This document shows positions 11,500 through 22,432 of a DNA stretch of 64,000 nt, in pieces. Both the position numbers and the translations under genes were made by a program. Under the pieces are notes generated by a model that saw only the letters and a list, made by a program, of their open reading frames with translations, searched no databases and had not been told where the DNA came from. Positions within the stretch are counted from its first letter, which is position 1; every line of letters starts with the position of its first letter. Source of the stretch: Chloranthus sessilifolius (taxonomy: Eukaryota > Streptophyta > Magnoliopsida > Chloranthales > Chloranthaceae); the NCBI GenBank assembly GCA_021018995.1, contig CM037588.1, positions 83,487,765 through 83,551,764 on the forward strand, written 5' to 3'.

Positions 11500-12857
11500 A
11501 TTTAATTTTGGGGATCCAATGTCTCCCCCAGGAGCACTTGTCCTCTAGGATTATTGACCGGCTCCGTAGGCAATTGGTCACTCTCTCTTCTTGCCACTTG
11601 AGAAGCTAATTGGCCTATCTGGCTTTCCAGCTTTGTGATGGACTAGGTATGGGAGTTGAGTACTTTAGTGAATTCAACAAGCTAATGTAAGTCTTTTGAG
11701 TACTGATGCGATTGTTACTATAAATCTCGAAGGATTTGAACAACTATGGCATCAGGTGCGTTGCTCTGTGGTCCAAATTTGGTCGTTGCAGTGGGCAATT
11801 GAAGTCTTTGATGGAAAGCTTGTGTTTAGGGAAATCGAGGTTGCACAACTGATGGTGCTAGCTGTGCTCTGCCTGTGGAACCATAGTTAAATTCAGGGTG
11901 GTTCCTCCATGCTGGATTATATGTGTTCCTATAGTCTCCCCTCTGAAAAGCCATTATTTGCTCTCTTTCTACCACCTCTTGGTGGGTTGGTGCAGCTGGG
12001 TTTTTAGTATATGTCTTAGTCTGGCAATTAGAGTGGCTTGCCAAGGATCTATCCGAGGTGTTAGGTTTGGCTGCCATTAATGTTGTGATTTGTTGTTCAA
12101 TGGCCAAAACTTTCGCACGCATGCCCTCCTCCTTCTTTACTTCATCACTGCTGATATCATAAAGTCCATCCCTCATGAGCGGGGTGTGGTGAGTGACTTT
12201 TGGATCATAACTAAGAAGAGTCTGCTTCTATTTTGAGTTATTGGCCAGCTTCTCGAATAAATTCTAGGACTGCTGGCCATTCTGAGCCATAAAGGATCCT
12301 CCACTCACGGCATCGACTGTAGACTGTTTAGTCTCAGTCAACCCTTGGTAGAAGCTTTGTGCTATCGACCAATTTGGTACATCGTGATGAGGACACTTTC
12401 GTAACAAATTCTTCATCCGTGGCCAGCTCTCATGAAATAATTTTCCTAGCTTTTGCCAGATGTCTTGAATCGCTTGGAAAATTTTGTTATTTTTACCAAT
12501 TGGGAAGTACTTGCCCAAAAACATGGACTGCAATTCTTCCCATGTTGTAATTCTTTTGGTAGGTAATGAAATTAACCATGCCTTTGCCCTACCCTTGAGA
12601 GGGAATGGGAACAAATGTAGTATTACGGCCTCTTTATTGACAGTCAATAATTACAGCACTGTGCAAAGCTTTATGAAGTCCCTTAGATGCTGGTAGGGAT
12701 CGTCTCGATCAAGCTCATGAAAGGTTGGTATAGATTGAAGTGTATGGAGCTTGATTTCATAATTTTGACCTGTAGGCACCTCTGGTATAACCATACAAGA
12801 GGGCTCGGTCAAAGCTATTGGGCTGAAATGTGCCTGCATTGATAAATCGTTGGCCAT
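11500..12857 (-). pseudogene. gag: Ath-3 gag, decayed
   Basis: The structural capsid/nucleocapsid polyprotein is read on the minus strand from ATG 12855-12857. The N-terminus carries LHTLQSIPTFHELDRDDPYQ, the counterpart of IQMLPSFHGLSKEDPYKH in Ath-1 gag. The capsid core follows (FPFPLKGRAKAWL, QSFYQGL, VDAVSGGSF), then the C-terminal LPTEPVNNPRGQ block near 11560. A frame change near 12650 and stops near 12263 and 12230 interrupt it. No zinc knuckle is seen. Gag runs almost directly into the env-leader spacer, with no protease, reverse transcriptase or integrase between them, so this copy depended on other elements for replication. Confidence 0.8.
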
Positions 12858-13031
12858 GGTAAAGGATTCTCTTGTGGAAATTCGGTTTGCTACCAAATTA
12901 CATCAAAAAGTCCTCTCAATTTTTGTATCACACTCGAAGAAATCTAGGCTTCGCGATCGCGTGTGATGCATACAAAAAAGAAAAGCTATGTTTTTGATAT
13001 TTTTGACTTTATTTAATTTTTATTCTAAAAG
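12858..13031 (-). other. Ath-3 5' leader, gag-proximal part
   Basis: This is non-coding leader between gag and the Tekay block. It ends at AAAAG (13027-13031). The same five bases occur at 19927-19931, where leader-like sequence of Ath-3 resumes, so AAAAG may be the target duplication of the Tekay block. Confidence 0.5.
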
Positions 13032-14003
13032 TGTAACACCCCGAATTTTTGCAAACATTGAATCATTGACCTTCGATGATGATGTGATTTGCTTTGACCG
13101 ATTTGACCTTGGTCAAACTTCTCACATAGGTAATATGGCCTTTGACCCACTTATCTCAATAGAGTGAGTATACCCAAATGCGAAATTAGAACCAATTTCT
13201 GATGCAAACTGATAATTGAAACTCAAACCCGTGTGAGACGTGCTTGTGTTACACTTCACGAACTCTGGGATCAGACCAACCCTGAGCCCACCTTTTCAAT
13301 TCTATAATTATAACTTTAGGCCTACTTAGTTACTATTGATGAGTAATTTAGAACGAGAAGGTGTGAGCCGAAATTGAGCCCAGTGACCCAAACTAACATA
13401 CGCATATAGGTATAGATGTAATATACTAAGATTTCCAAGCCCTTGTACATCAATTTGGCATTCAGTATCGGTTGAGATGGGCACCATGAGCCGTGTGCCG
13501 AAAATGGTTCAAGTAGTTGGTCCCAAATGGGAGACAAATGCACGTTGACTAATAGAGCACACATAAATTAAACAGCAAATTTTAATTAGACCCTCACACT
13601 GGCACTCTTATACGGGGCGAACACAGGAAATAACCAAAATATAGCAGCCTTCATGTCTCGGATCTGAGTCAAATGGGAACTCACAAGGATCTACCTTAGA
13701 CCTTAAGGACCAACACCGACTTCGGTAGTGCAGCCAAACACAAAATCATCACTTGATGACTATACTCAACCCTTATGTGTATGCCTTTGAAGCAGCCACC
13801 CTTAAGATATACGCCATCTGGTTTATTGGACCCAACCCACCTATGGCCCATTGGAAAACAAATCAACAAGACCCATGAGTGGAGAGCCATGAGATGGCTC
13901 GTACACAATTTGTGAGTGTACAGTCAACACACCAAATCAAGACCCTGAGTTATAAAACCAGGTTTGCATGCATACGGCTAGGCATGGGTCATTTGAAATT
14001 GTC

Positions 14004-14004
<1 letters not shown>

Positions 14005-14034
<30 letters not shown>
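14005..14034. repeat. (GA)n microsatellite
   Basis: About 15 uninterrupted AG dinucleotides lie inside the Tekay-L LTR. Confidence 0.95.
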
Positions 14035-14037
<3 letters not shown>

Positions 14038-14564
14038 AAAGGACTCATCCCTTCTCAACCCTCGTTTGAACCCAAAAACTTTAACCTAAGTTGAACCTCA
14101 TCAACCGTGAAAGAACCTCGACCACACCTGCCGGTAGGATGCCGTAGGATCAGTGATCGAAGCCTCGTACGGAAGATAAGCGTTAGGGCCTACTCTCCTT
14201 GGCACCAATCGCAGCGTCGGAAATAGAGAAGGTGCGTATCAAATCAGTTTTGACAGCATGCAATGGGTTTAGAGGGTTTAGCATCGGCAATAGAGACTTA
14301 AATGGTTAAGTTTTGATTGCATGCAATGGGTTTAGTGGGTGGACGCGTGAGGAACGCGGGGATCGGAAACTCTGATGGTCCATCGCTGAAATGAGGTTGC
14401 ATGCATGAAAAATAAAATGACGAGATTTCAGTTCTGATAACCTAGAATAGGTTTAAACTTAAATGCTAGGAGATCTGAAAGAGCATGCAAAAAAAAAAAA
14501 AATTGGGAAATTTTTGGGAATTTCGGAGCAATGGAGAAGATGGTGGAGCTCTGGGGATGATCAA

Positions 14565-14866
14565 GCTCGCCCGGGCTAGACCTGATTTAGCCAACCAAGT
14601 TGGCGTCAAGGGCGTGGGATCGATGTGAGTAAAGAACTCGCCCGAGCGAGCTCTTTAGGCCAAATATCTCCAGCGCAAACCGCCCGGCGATGCCGAGTGC
14701 CAAGGAAAACTTGACAAGTGAGCCCGGGCGATCTCCAAACTCGTCGGGGTGAGCAGCTTACACGTGGGGATTTAAAATGAACTAGGGAACTCGCCGGGTG
14801 AGTTCCACAAGCCATTTTGTTTGAATAAAGCTCGCCCGGGCGACCTTGGGAACTAGCCGGGGCGAC
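14565..14866. repeat. Array of CTCGCCCGGGCGAG-like palindromes in the Tekay-L LTR
   Basis: Seven copies occur at about 14565, 14635, 14718, 14738, 14789, 14829 and 14850, each built on AACTCGCCCGGGCGAG or a close variant. They alternate with unrelated sequence, so this is a dispersed motif array, not a simple tandem repeat. Composition is far more GC-rich than the flanks. Confidence 0.8.
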
Positions 14867-15499
14867 TTAGAGTGAGTGTCCTACACAGGCTTAGTATTTT
14901 GGCCGTATCATTTCGCTCCGAACTCTGATTGGCGCGATTATTGCGGCGTTGGAAAGAAGACAGTGAGCCCTAAAACTTTCAAGAATTAAATAATTCATGA
15001 GTTGAATTCTTTAGAGGTTAAAAGTAAGGGGCAACTAGGGACATGTTTTCAATGATCCAAAGTCAACGCGAGCTCGTCTTGTTCGCCCTAATTTTGAGAA
15101 ACCTTTAGTAACTTCAATACATGTGATATTAGTCATGCTTTGTGATGTAAGTTGAGGCATGGGAACGTCTGTGAGGACTTTGTACCGATCTATGTGACCT
15201 TGCATGCTCTTGCAACCGAGGTAGGGAACAACACCTTGCCGAATTCTTGGTTTCTTGAATTCATGTTATTGATGTAAATAGTAAATACGAGATAATTTCT
15301 AGAATTGATATGCATAAAATCTCAACATTGTTTAAGCATATAAATTTAGATTTTGTACATGATTTTGCATTTCTTTGTAAACAACATCTTGTTCTGTTAG
15401 TTAATTGATTTCATATCTTCCTCGCTTCTATATTTGAATCGTATCATCGCCATATGTTTTGTTTACATGTTTGATCTTGTGTGTCCGTTGCGTCTCTGA

Positions 15500-15757
15500 T
15501 CAAGTGACTCTGTTAACATAGCTCAGGGGCATGATGGTCTCAGCTCAAGTGACCCTATTAACTTAGCTCAGGGGCTTGATGTTCGATTCAAATGACCTTA
15601 TTAACGTAGCTTAAGGGCTTGAATTCAGGGCTCAAGTGACCTTGTTAACGTAACTCAGGGGCTTGACCGGTCTCGTGTCAAGTGACCTTATTAACGTAAC
15701 TCAAGGGCTTGACTTCTCGGTTCCAGTGACCCTGTTAACGTAGCTCAGGGGCTAGAC
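15500..15757. repeat. 44-46 bp tandem repeat, six copies, in the Tekay-L LTR
   Basis: Each unit reads TCAAGTGACC, a GTTAAC-centred core, then CTCAGGGGCTTGA, followed by a short variable spacer. The unit ends (TCAAG and CTTGA) are complementary, so each can fold on itself. The inverted counterpart lies at 18931-19191 in the Tekay-R LTR. Confidence 0.85.
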
Positions 15758-16427
15758 ATTTGATCTCGTTTGTGATTTCTGTTACACGTTCTTGTGTATT
15801 TCTTGCTTGACATATTTTCAAGTTCTTGATGCGCATTTCTTGATCTGATATGCATTTTTTTGAATATGATTGTTTGCATCCGTGAAAGAATATTCTTTGA
15901 CATCAATATAAAGTTTTATTTCTTTATACTGCTTTTATCTATGCATCAAGAATTATGAATAAGATTGATCAAACAAGTGATATAGCAATTATTATTCCCT
16001 ATTGAGCTTGGATGAAGCTCACCCCTCGACTATACGTCACAGGTATAAGCTTTGAGCGGGACCTGGAGATTTCGTCAGATCCTACTGAGAAGCTTACGTG
16101 TTGACCTTCGGTTTTGGTAATTAAAGAACTTCGTAGACATTAGAGTTATATGTTCTCTTCTTGTGCACAACTATTTAGGTGATGGTCGGCCATCACTGGT
16201 GGTTTTAAATTGTTGGACCGTGTTGTGTATATGGATAGATTCTCTATTCCGATCATGTATATTACTTTTTGTATTATTTTTGTAATAGCTGCCTATTATT
16301 TCTGCTCTTGTAATATGTCATTTCTGTAATGGAATATAATTTACGATCCGACGGCACGGGTTTTTTCCAATTGTTCAAAAAAAATAAAATTATATGTAGT
16401 GTTGGGAAAAATTCGGGCTGTCACAGG

Positions 16428-16439
16428 TGGTATTAAAGC
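16428..16439 (+). other. Tekay-L primer-binding site (tRNA-iMet type)
   Basis: TGGTATTAAAGC matches the usual TGGTATCAGAGC at 10 of 12 positions and lies 2 bp after the LTR end. The two differences are C-to-T and G-to-A, consistent with deamination. Confidence 0.75.
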
Positions 16440-18244
16440 ATTGGCGTTAGGTCTTACTTGGAACTCAAACGCGATGGTAGGGTTCTATCCGATCTTAGGA
16501 GGGATCCATGATCCCTATTCTCTAGGACTTCTCGGGATTCGAAGTCATGTCTCTGACTGCCTTGATATTTTATCGGAGCTTTGGCGTATGATGTCAGGAC
16601 ATAGGAACTAGTATACTGCCATAGGTCCTCACAACATTTAAACAAGCCGTATCTTAATTGTTGATCTCAATCTTCCCACATTGTCCCCAAAATTGCCCAT
16701 ATGGTAAGTATCGAATAACCTCCTTCACTGCAACTTTCTTATCATCGCTTCCCAAGCCCCTGATGTTCCTAGGCAGGATTCTCATTAAGACACAAAAATA
16801 TTCGTCTCCCTACCCCTGTTTTAGGACACCCCTGATGTCCTGAGTGTTATAATTGATGGACAATTGTAGTTCTAGAAGCTCCAGATTTCCTTTCAGTTTT
16901 CTTCTTTGCTTGGCCTCAGTTTGCTCCATAGTTCCCCTTTTATTTAGTAATTATAAAAGATGACTAAGTTCCCACTCCCAACCAAGTAGCCCCAATAACT
17001 TGTTCAGTTTGGCCATTTCGGATGTTGCCCAATCAACTCCTTGCTCAGGCCTAGCCTCCTGCACCTCGATTGAGTTCTTGGTAGCAAGAGGGACATTATT
17101 CTTGGCAAAAATATTAATCCTTGATTCGAAGACCTTTGAAATCTGTTCTGTCACTGGAAGGTACAACTGGATGGCCACCTTCTTCAATCACATCTAGAGA
17201 AGCTCCCCACAACGGTTTCGTAGCATTTGAAACGATTCGAGATGCAAAGCATGCAAAGGATAATTAAGTTTTTTTTTTTTACCCGTAATTGGACTGGGAG
17301 GTGCAGTTACTTTAGGCTCCCGTTCCGTAAACACAATATACTGATCGCAAAACACTGTTACCTCACACCCCCATTCGATGTAATTCTCTAAGAAGCAATA
17401 TTAATGGCTCTCTTAACCTCCAAATAGTACTCGAATCACTTAACGATCATTTTCCCGATCATGCATTCTTAAAACTCCAAATCATATTGGTAGCCTAAAA
17501 TATATTGAAGGTAATGCTCTCATTTATAAATCAATATTTCTCCTAGTGATGTCTAACTGCCCTCTCTGAGAAGATCAACGTGCAGTTGATTTGTTTGTAA
17601 ATTTTTATACCATCGGGGACACCAAGATCAAGGATTGGGTTTGTTTACTTAAATTCAGTTGATGGAAGAGTGCTTTCATTCTTCATAATTGTTAATTTCT
17701 TTCATTTATACATCAATTTTATGTCCAGTGACGTCTGACTACCGTCATTGATAAGATCAGCATGGAGTTGATTTGTGTGAATTTTTCTTACCACCGGGAC
17801 ACCAAAATCAAGAATCTGGTGTAAATGCAGCTTGTAAAAGAGTGGTTTCATTTGTAATAAATTGTTGACTAATTCCCTCTCTATGTTCCTGTCTAATTGA
17901 GATAATGTTTTTTATTTGCATGAGCTTCATTCTATCAACCTACTTGAGGTTGAAACACAATGATGGATAATCTCAGCCCTCTTAGCTGGGGTCATTGGCA
18001 CTTGTTGCATCTAGTCACAATGAGAGGTCGTTGTTAGGTGGATGCACTAATAGAGAGTTTGATTATCGATGACCCATACAACAATTTTGGCAGTGTACTT
18101 TTTAAGGTTTGCCTTAGAAAGGCTTATGCATATGTACTAATCTCATTTGTAATCCCTTTCTTGATTCTTTTTTAGTAAATGTGGTGTGAGAGTTCTTATT
18201 TGGCCATCTTTAACAGGATTTTCTTTAAGGTGACCTCTTTCCCA
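16440..18244. other. Spacer between the two head-to-head Tekay ends; content unrecognised
   Basis: About 200 bp on the left look like a Tekay leader. The rest matches nothing I recognise. A 78-codon minus-strand ORF at 16951-17187 (with LGLLGWEWELS near its end) has no recognisable domain. Two diverged direct copies of about 183 bp start at 17518 and 17701, sharing AAGATCA...TGGAGTTGATTTGT and CCGGGACACCAA-like blocks. The sequence could be captured host DNA or internal sequence of a non-autonomous element. Confidence 0.35.
17518..17870. repeat. Diverged tandem duplication, period about 183 bp
   Basis: Copy one begins TCATTTATAAATCAATA and copy two TCATTTATACATCAATT. Both continue through AGTGATGTCTAACT/AGTGACGTCTGACT to GGGACACCAA. 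The source of the duplicated sequence is unknown. Confidence 0.7.
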
Positions 18245-18256
18245 TCTCTGATACCA
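18245..18256 (-). other. Tekay-R primer-binding site
   Basis: TCTCTGATACCA is the reverse complement of TGGTATCAGAGA, an initiator-Met-type primer-binding site, separated by 2 bp from the LTR end at 18259. It faces the Tekay-L site. Confidence 0.8.
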
Positions 18257-18258
18257 CT

Positions 18259-19926
18259 TGTGACAGCTCGGATTTTTCCCAACACTATATTTTTTACTTT
18301 TTATTTTTTTGAACAATTGGGAAAAACCCGTGCCGTCGGACCGTAGATCACGTTCCATTACAGAAATGGCATATTAGAAGAGCAGAAATAACAGGTAGCT
18401 ATTACAAAACTAATACCAAAAGTAATATACATGACCGAAATAGAGAATCTATCCATATACAAAACACGGTCCAATAATCTAAAATCACCGGTGATGGCCG
18501 ACCATCGCCTAAACAGTGGTGCACAAGAAGAGAACATATAACTCTAATGTCTACGAAGTTCCATAATTATACAAAAACTGGAGGTCAACACGGAAGCTTC
18601 TCAATAGGATCCGACGAAATCTCCAGGTCCCGCTCAAAGCTTATACTTGTGACGTATAGTCGAGGGGTGAGCTTCATCCAAGCTCAATAGGGAATAACAA
18701 TTCCTAAATAACTTGTTTGATCAATCTCATTCATAATTATTGATGCATAGATAAAAACAGTTTGAAGAAATAAAACTTTATATTGATGTCAAAGCATATT
18801 CTTTCATGGATGCAAACAATCATATTCAAATAATGCATATCAGATCAAGGAATGCATATCAAGAACTTGGAAACATGTCAAGCAAGCAAGTCATAGGAAC
18901 ATGTAACAGAAATCACAAACGAGATCAAATGTCTAGCCCCTGAGCTATGTTAATAGGGTCACTAGAACCGAGAAGTCAAGCCGTTGAGCTACGTTAACAA
19001 GGTCACTTGACACGAAACCGGTCAAGCCCCTGAGCTACGTTGACAGTGTCACTTGAGCCCAGAATTCAAGCTCTTGAGTTATATTAACAAGGTCACTTGA
19101 ACCAAAACGTCAAGCCCCTGAGCTAAATTAACAGGGTCACTTGAGCTAAGACCATCAAGCCCCTGAGCTACGTTAACAGATCACTTGATCAAAGATGCAA
19201 TGGATGCAGAAGATCAAATATGTAAACAAAACATATGGCGATGATACGATTCAAATATAGAAGCAAGGACCATATGAAATCAATTAACTAACATAACAAG
19301 ATGCCTTTGTATCATGTACAAAATAGAAAATTTTCAGCTTAAAATCAATGTCAAGATCTTATGCATATCAATTCTAGAAAATATCTCGTATTTACTATTT
19401 ACATCAATAACATGAATTCAAGAAACTAAGAATTCAGCAAGGTGTTGTTCCCTACCTCGGTTGTGAGAGCACGCAAGGTCACGCAGATCGGTACAAAGTC
19501 CTCACGGATGTTCTCATGCCTCAACCTACATCACAAAGCACAGCTAATATCACATGTGTTGAAGTTACTAAAGGTTTCTCAAAATCAGGGTGAAAAGGAT
19601 GAGCTCGTGTTGACTTTGGATCATTGAAAACCTGTCCCTACTTGCCCCTTACTTTTGAGCTCTAAAATGTTTGACTCATGAATTTGTTAATTCATGAAAG
19701 TTGTAGGGCTCACTGTTCTCTTTCCAACGGCATACGAATTGCGCCAATCGGAGTTTGGAGCGGATACCGGTCAAAGCAAATCGCGTCATCGTCGAAGGTC
19801 AACGATTCAACGTTAGCGAAAATTCGGCGTGCTACAAAAAGGCTAGGAGATAGAGCAAATCTAAGTCTCGTGCTTCTCTGATCAGGGGAAGTTGAAATTC
19901 TGATTTGTCCCTCCGAATAAACCTAC
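18259..19926 (-). mobile_element. Tekay-R: 5' LTR of a Tekay/Del-like element, outer part missing
   Basis: On the minus strand this matches the last 1.5 kb of the Tekay-L LTR at roughly 90% by eye, including the TTGTGCAC segment, the GACGGCACGGG segment and the six-unit repeat (18931-19191). Clear homology ends near 19770. The next 150 bp (to ACCTAC at 19926) are not matched and may be a rearranged LTR start or Ath-3 leader. The roughly 10% divergence shows Tekay-R is a different insertion, not a recent inversion of Tekay-L. Confidence 0.7.
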
Positions 19927-20032
19927 AAAAGATTTAAGAAGAGATCAAAGAAAATTTAAAATATAAAGAAATATAAAAAGAGAAAGATAAATACTTGTTT
20001 TAATGTCGTAAGTTATTATATTCAAACGCTAA
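19927..20032 (-). other. Ath-3 5' leader, PBS-proximal part
   Basis: This is A-rich non-coding sequence between the Tekay block and the Ath-3 primer-binding site. Together with 12858-13031 it makes up the original leader. Confidence 0.5.
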
Positions 20033-20050
20033 TCCCCGGCAACGACACCA
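20033..20050 (-). other. Ath-3 primer-binding site (tRNA-Asp)
   Basis: TCCCCGGCAACGACACCA differs from the tRNA-Asp 3' end (TCCCCGGCAACGGCGCCA) only by two G-to-A changes at CpG positions, as expected from old methylated DNA. The minus-strand element would prime here. Confidence 0.85.
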
Positions 20051-20056
20051 AAAACT

Positions 20057-21557
20057 TGACTGGCTACTTATATAGTATCTAATTAAGTCTTAACCTATTG
20101 TAAGTGTACAATGGAAATTATAGTACTAGCAAAGGATCGTTCTCACAGAGATAGGTTAAATTATATTAATTTAATTTTTATGAAACCTTGTATTTATCTT
20201 TTAAGATCCTAAACTACTGGAGAAATATGAATAAAAGAATTATTTCTAAACTAGATTACAGAAAATAAATCCTAATCCTCCTTCAAATTATGGTCGTCAA
20301 TCACAATCTTCAGCTATCGGATATTTATGAATTTAAACTGTACCGTTACACTATATATCAAGTTTCCTAGTGTTGGTCGTCAATTAAAACTAGAATCCTC
20401 TCAATATATATTTAATCTAATCAACAATCTCCTAAAACTCGAGCGTCATTCAAATTTTAGAAAACTGAAGACGGAAAAGTAAAAATGGTTACACTAATCT
20501 GCAAACCTCAATCTGAGTCGTTAATTCAAATTAAAACCTGAAGATGTTTACAATGCAGAAAATAAAAGAAAATAAAATCTAAACTAGAAAGCAATAAAAA
20601 TTATATCTTTCACTCCTCAATCGTAGTTGTCAATTACTTCTGCGAAACTACCACTATCTACACTAATTTTAAGCTCCCAATTGCAGTCGTCAATTTCTCT
20701 TGAGAAACCTTGGATATCTAATCTACAAAGCAATAAAAATCTATTCTAAATTTGATCAGAAGAAAATCCAACCTTAGTCGCCAATTGACGCTGAAAATTT
20801 CTTCGATGCTTATTCCTATACCGGGCTCTCTTATTTATAGATCATAAGGAATCGGTTTACAAGACTTCTAATTCTAATAAAAGAAATAACTTAAAACAAA
20901 ACTATCCTAGTATAATTCTAATTCTAATTTTATCTTTCTTTGGTATCCATAGTTTATGTACTTCTTGATTGTTCAATAGTAGAGATCTTCTAGAGTCTAT
21001 CTTCATCAATCTTTTCAAATCCGTGATAAGCCAACTTCTAATTCAAGAGTTCTTCTAATTCTGTTCATGGTGGTGGAATCTTCACGTGATTAGCAGCAGT
21101 GGCAGTCAACAAGAAAGCTTTATAATCGTAATCGTAAATCACCATTATCTCTTTTCTTCTTTTTTCTGAAAAATCATAAATTACGATTTTATAACTTTCA
21201 TAGCTTTCTCTCTCAACGATTCTTTGAATTACGATTCATCGCTTTTGCTTTCTGTATCGCTTTTACTTTTGAACGTCTACTAAAGAATCGTAAATTATAA
21301 TTTCTTATTTTCTTCTTTAGTAGCAGCGCTCAATCTTCTTTTCACGATTTTCTAGTTCTCTGTATATAGCGAATCTTCTTTTTGCGCTTAATCATCTTTC
21401 ACTGCTCTTTTTGAGTTCATTTTGACAAAGATTAACATTATGGCTCTCTTTTACTGATTTTCCTTGATATCTGCACATCATTAACTTATTAGTAGCAAAC
21501 TAAGTACTAGCATCACTAAGTTATGGGTAGTAAAATGGTATATTATGTGACTGATCA
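20057..21557 (-). mobile_element. Ath-3 5' LTR
   Basis: This 1501-bp LTR runs on the minus strand from TGATCAGTCACATAATATAC at 21557 to ...TAGCCAGTCA at 20057, adjacent to the tRNA-Asp primer-binding site. A TATA-like TTTATAAATAAG-type element is seen on the minus strand near 20830-20850. A cluster of ATCGTAAATTACGATT-like inverted motifs lies at 21130-21310. It interrupts the env-like ORF of Ath-4, whose start is just to the right. Confidence 0.85.
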
Positions 21558-21807
21558 CAGCTCCCTTACCCTTCTTTTATTTCTTCTATTTCACAGCTTT
21601 AAGCTCATTGGTGCCAGCCTTGGTTTTCTTCTTTGGAGCTTTTAAGTCACTCGAAACAACAGATTTCCTTTTTGGTTGGGCCATAAGAGCTGCAGGAGCT
21701 GAGGAAGAGGCCATCCTCTTGGATTTCCTAGTTGGCGAAGGGGGATGGGTTTGGGCAAGACTAAGCAAGTTGGTTAGGGTTTCTTCAAAATTAGTATTTT
21801 CAGCCAT
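21558..21807 (-). pseudogene. Ath-4 env-position ORF, N-terminal fragment
   Basis: A minus-strand ORF starts at ATG 21805-21807 and runs into the Ath-3 insertion. The 73 residues are Ser/Pro/Lys-rich, with basic clusters such as TRKSKRMASS and KAPKKKTKAG. They resemble the basic N-terminus of the Ath-1 and Ath-2 env-like proteins (KSTPKAKGKAKTSAKRKLS) in composition but not in close sequence. The stop near 21586 is at or near the insertion boundary. The upstream spacer continues at 59960 after the Ath-1 insertion. The rest of the ORF would lie left of Ath-3 and is not found in the window. Confidence 0.6.
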
Positions 21808-21932
21808 TTTGAAACCCTAATTTCTATCTAATAATTCCAAGCCCTAGGTTTCTTAGCACTCAACAAACAGTCAACGCACTAAATTAAACTGATAAATTCA
21901 CTAATCCTCAACAAAAAGGTCTCACTCCAGTA

Positions 21933-21937
21933 GAAAA
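21933..21937. other. Target-site duplication of Ath-1, left copy
   Basis: GAAAA directly precedes the 5' LTR and is repeated as GAAAA at 59960-59964 directly after the 3' LTR. Confidence 0.9.
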
Positions 21938-22317
21938 TGTTGACAAGTGAAAAATACCATTTTTCACCCCTAAACTTAAGTCTTGAAAGACCTTTGAGAG
22001 AACTAAATAAGTGTTTTAAGTGCCTATGTTGTAGCTAACAATAAAGACAGGCTTAACCATAAAAGCAGCTTAAAAGTGTCAAAAAGATGATAATCCATGT
22101 TAGTCCAAAGGAAGGAAGTGAAGAAACAACCTCATCAGCTGTTGAAAGGTCTAAAGTGAAGAGGCAAAGACCTGTAAGAGAAGTAGGGAACAATTCAAAC
22201 AGAGAAATGCACTACAGAGTTCTTTTCGCAAAGAACCTACACTTTTCGTAAAGAACCTTGAACTCTGCGAAAAGGACTAAAACTCCAGGCTTAGCTTTCG
22301 AAGAGCATCTGAACTCA

Positions 22318-22432
22318 TCGAAGAGAAGATTGAACTTTGCGAAAAGGAGAAAACACAATTCGAAGAGAAGATTGAACTTTGCGAAAAGGAGAAAACACAA
22401 TTCGAAGAGAAGATTGAACTTTGCGAAAAGAG
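22318..22432. repeat. 42-bp tandem repeat in Ath-1 U3, nearly three copies
   Basis: The unit begins TCGAAGAGAAGATTGAACTT and contains TGCGAAAAGGAG. The 3' LTR has one more copy (58445-58580). The same unit on the other strand occurs in Ath-2 LTRs near 33290-33345. Confidence 0.9.

Larger units (their letters stand above)
13032..16425 (+). mobile_element. Tekay-L: full-length 5' LTR of a Tekay/Del-like element
   Basis: The LTR starts TGTAACACCCCGAATTTTTG and ends GGGCTGTCACA, the paired ends typical of Tekay/Del-type chromovirus LTRs. It is followed after GG by an initiator-Met-type primer-binding site at 16428. The length is 3394 bp, normal for this lineage. It contains a GA microsatellite (14005-14034), an array of GC-rich palindromes (14565-14866) and six tandem units of 44-46 bp (15500-15757). 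No 3' LTR or pol from this element is found, so only the 5' end is present. Confidence 0.75.

Noticed and set aside
16951-17187. A host gene exon on the minus strand
   Set aside because: No recognisable domain, no ATG-to-stop gene of useful length and no splice pattern I can support. Kept only as unrecognised spacer.
13032-19926. A DNA transposon with long terminal inverted repeats
   Set aside because: The inverted arms are LTRs with their own primer-binding sites, the outer part of one arm is missing, and no transposase is visible.
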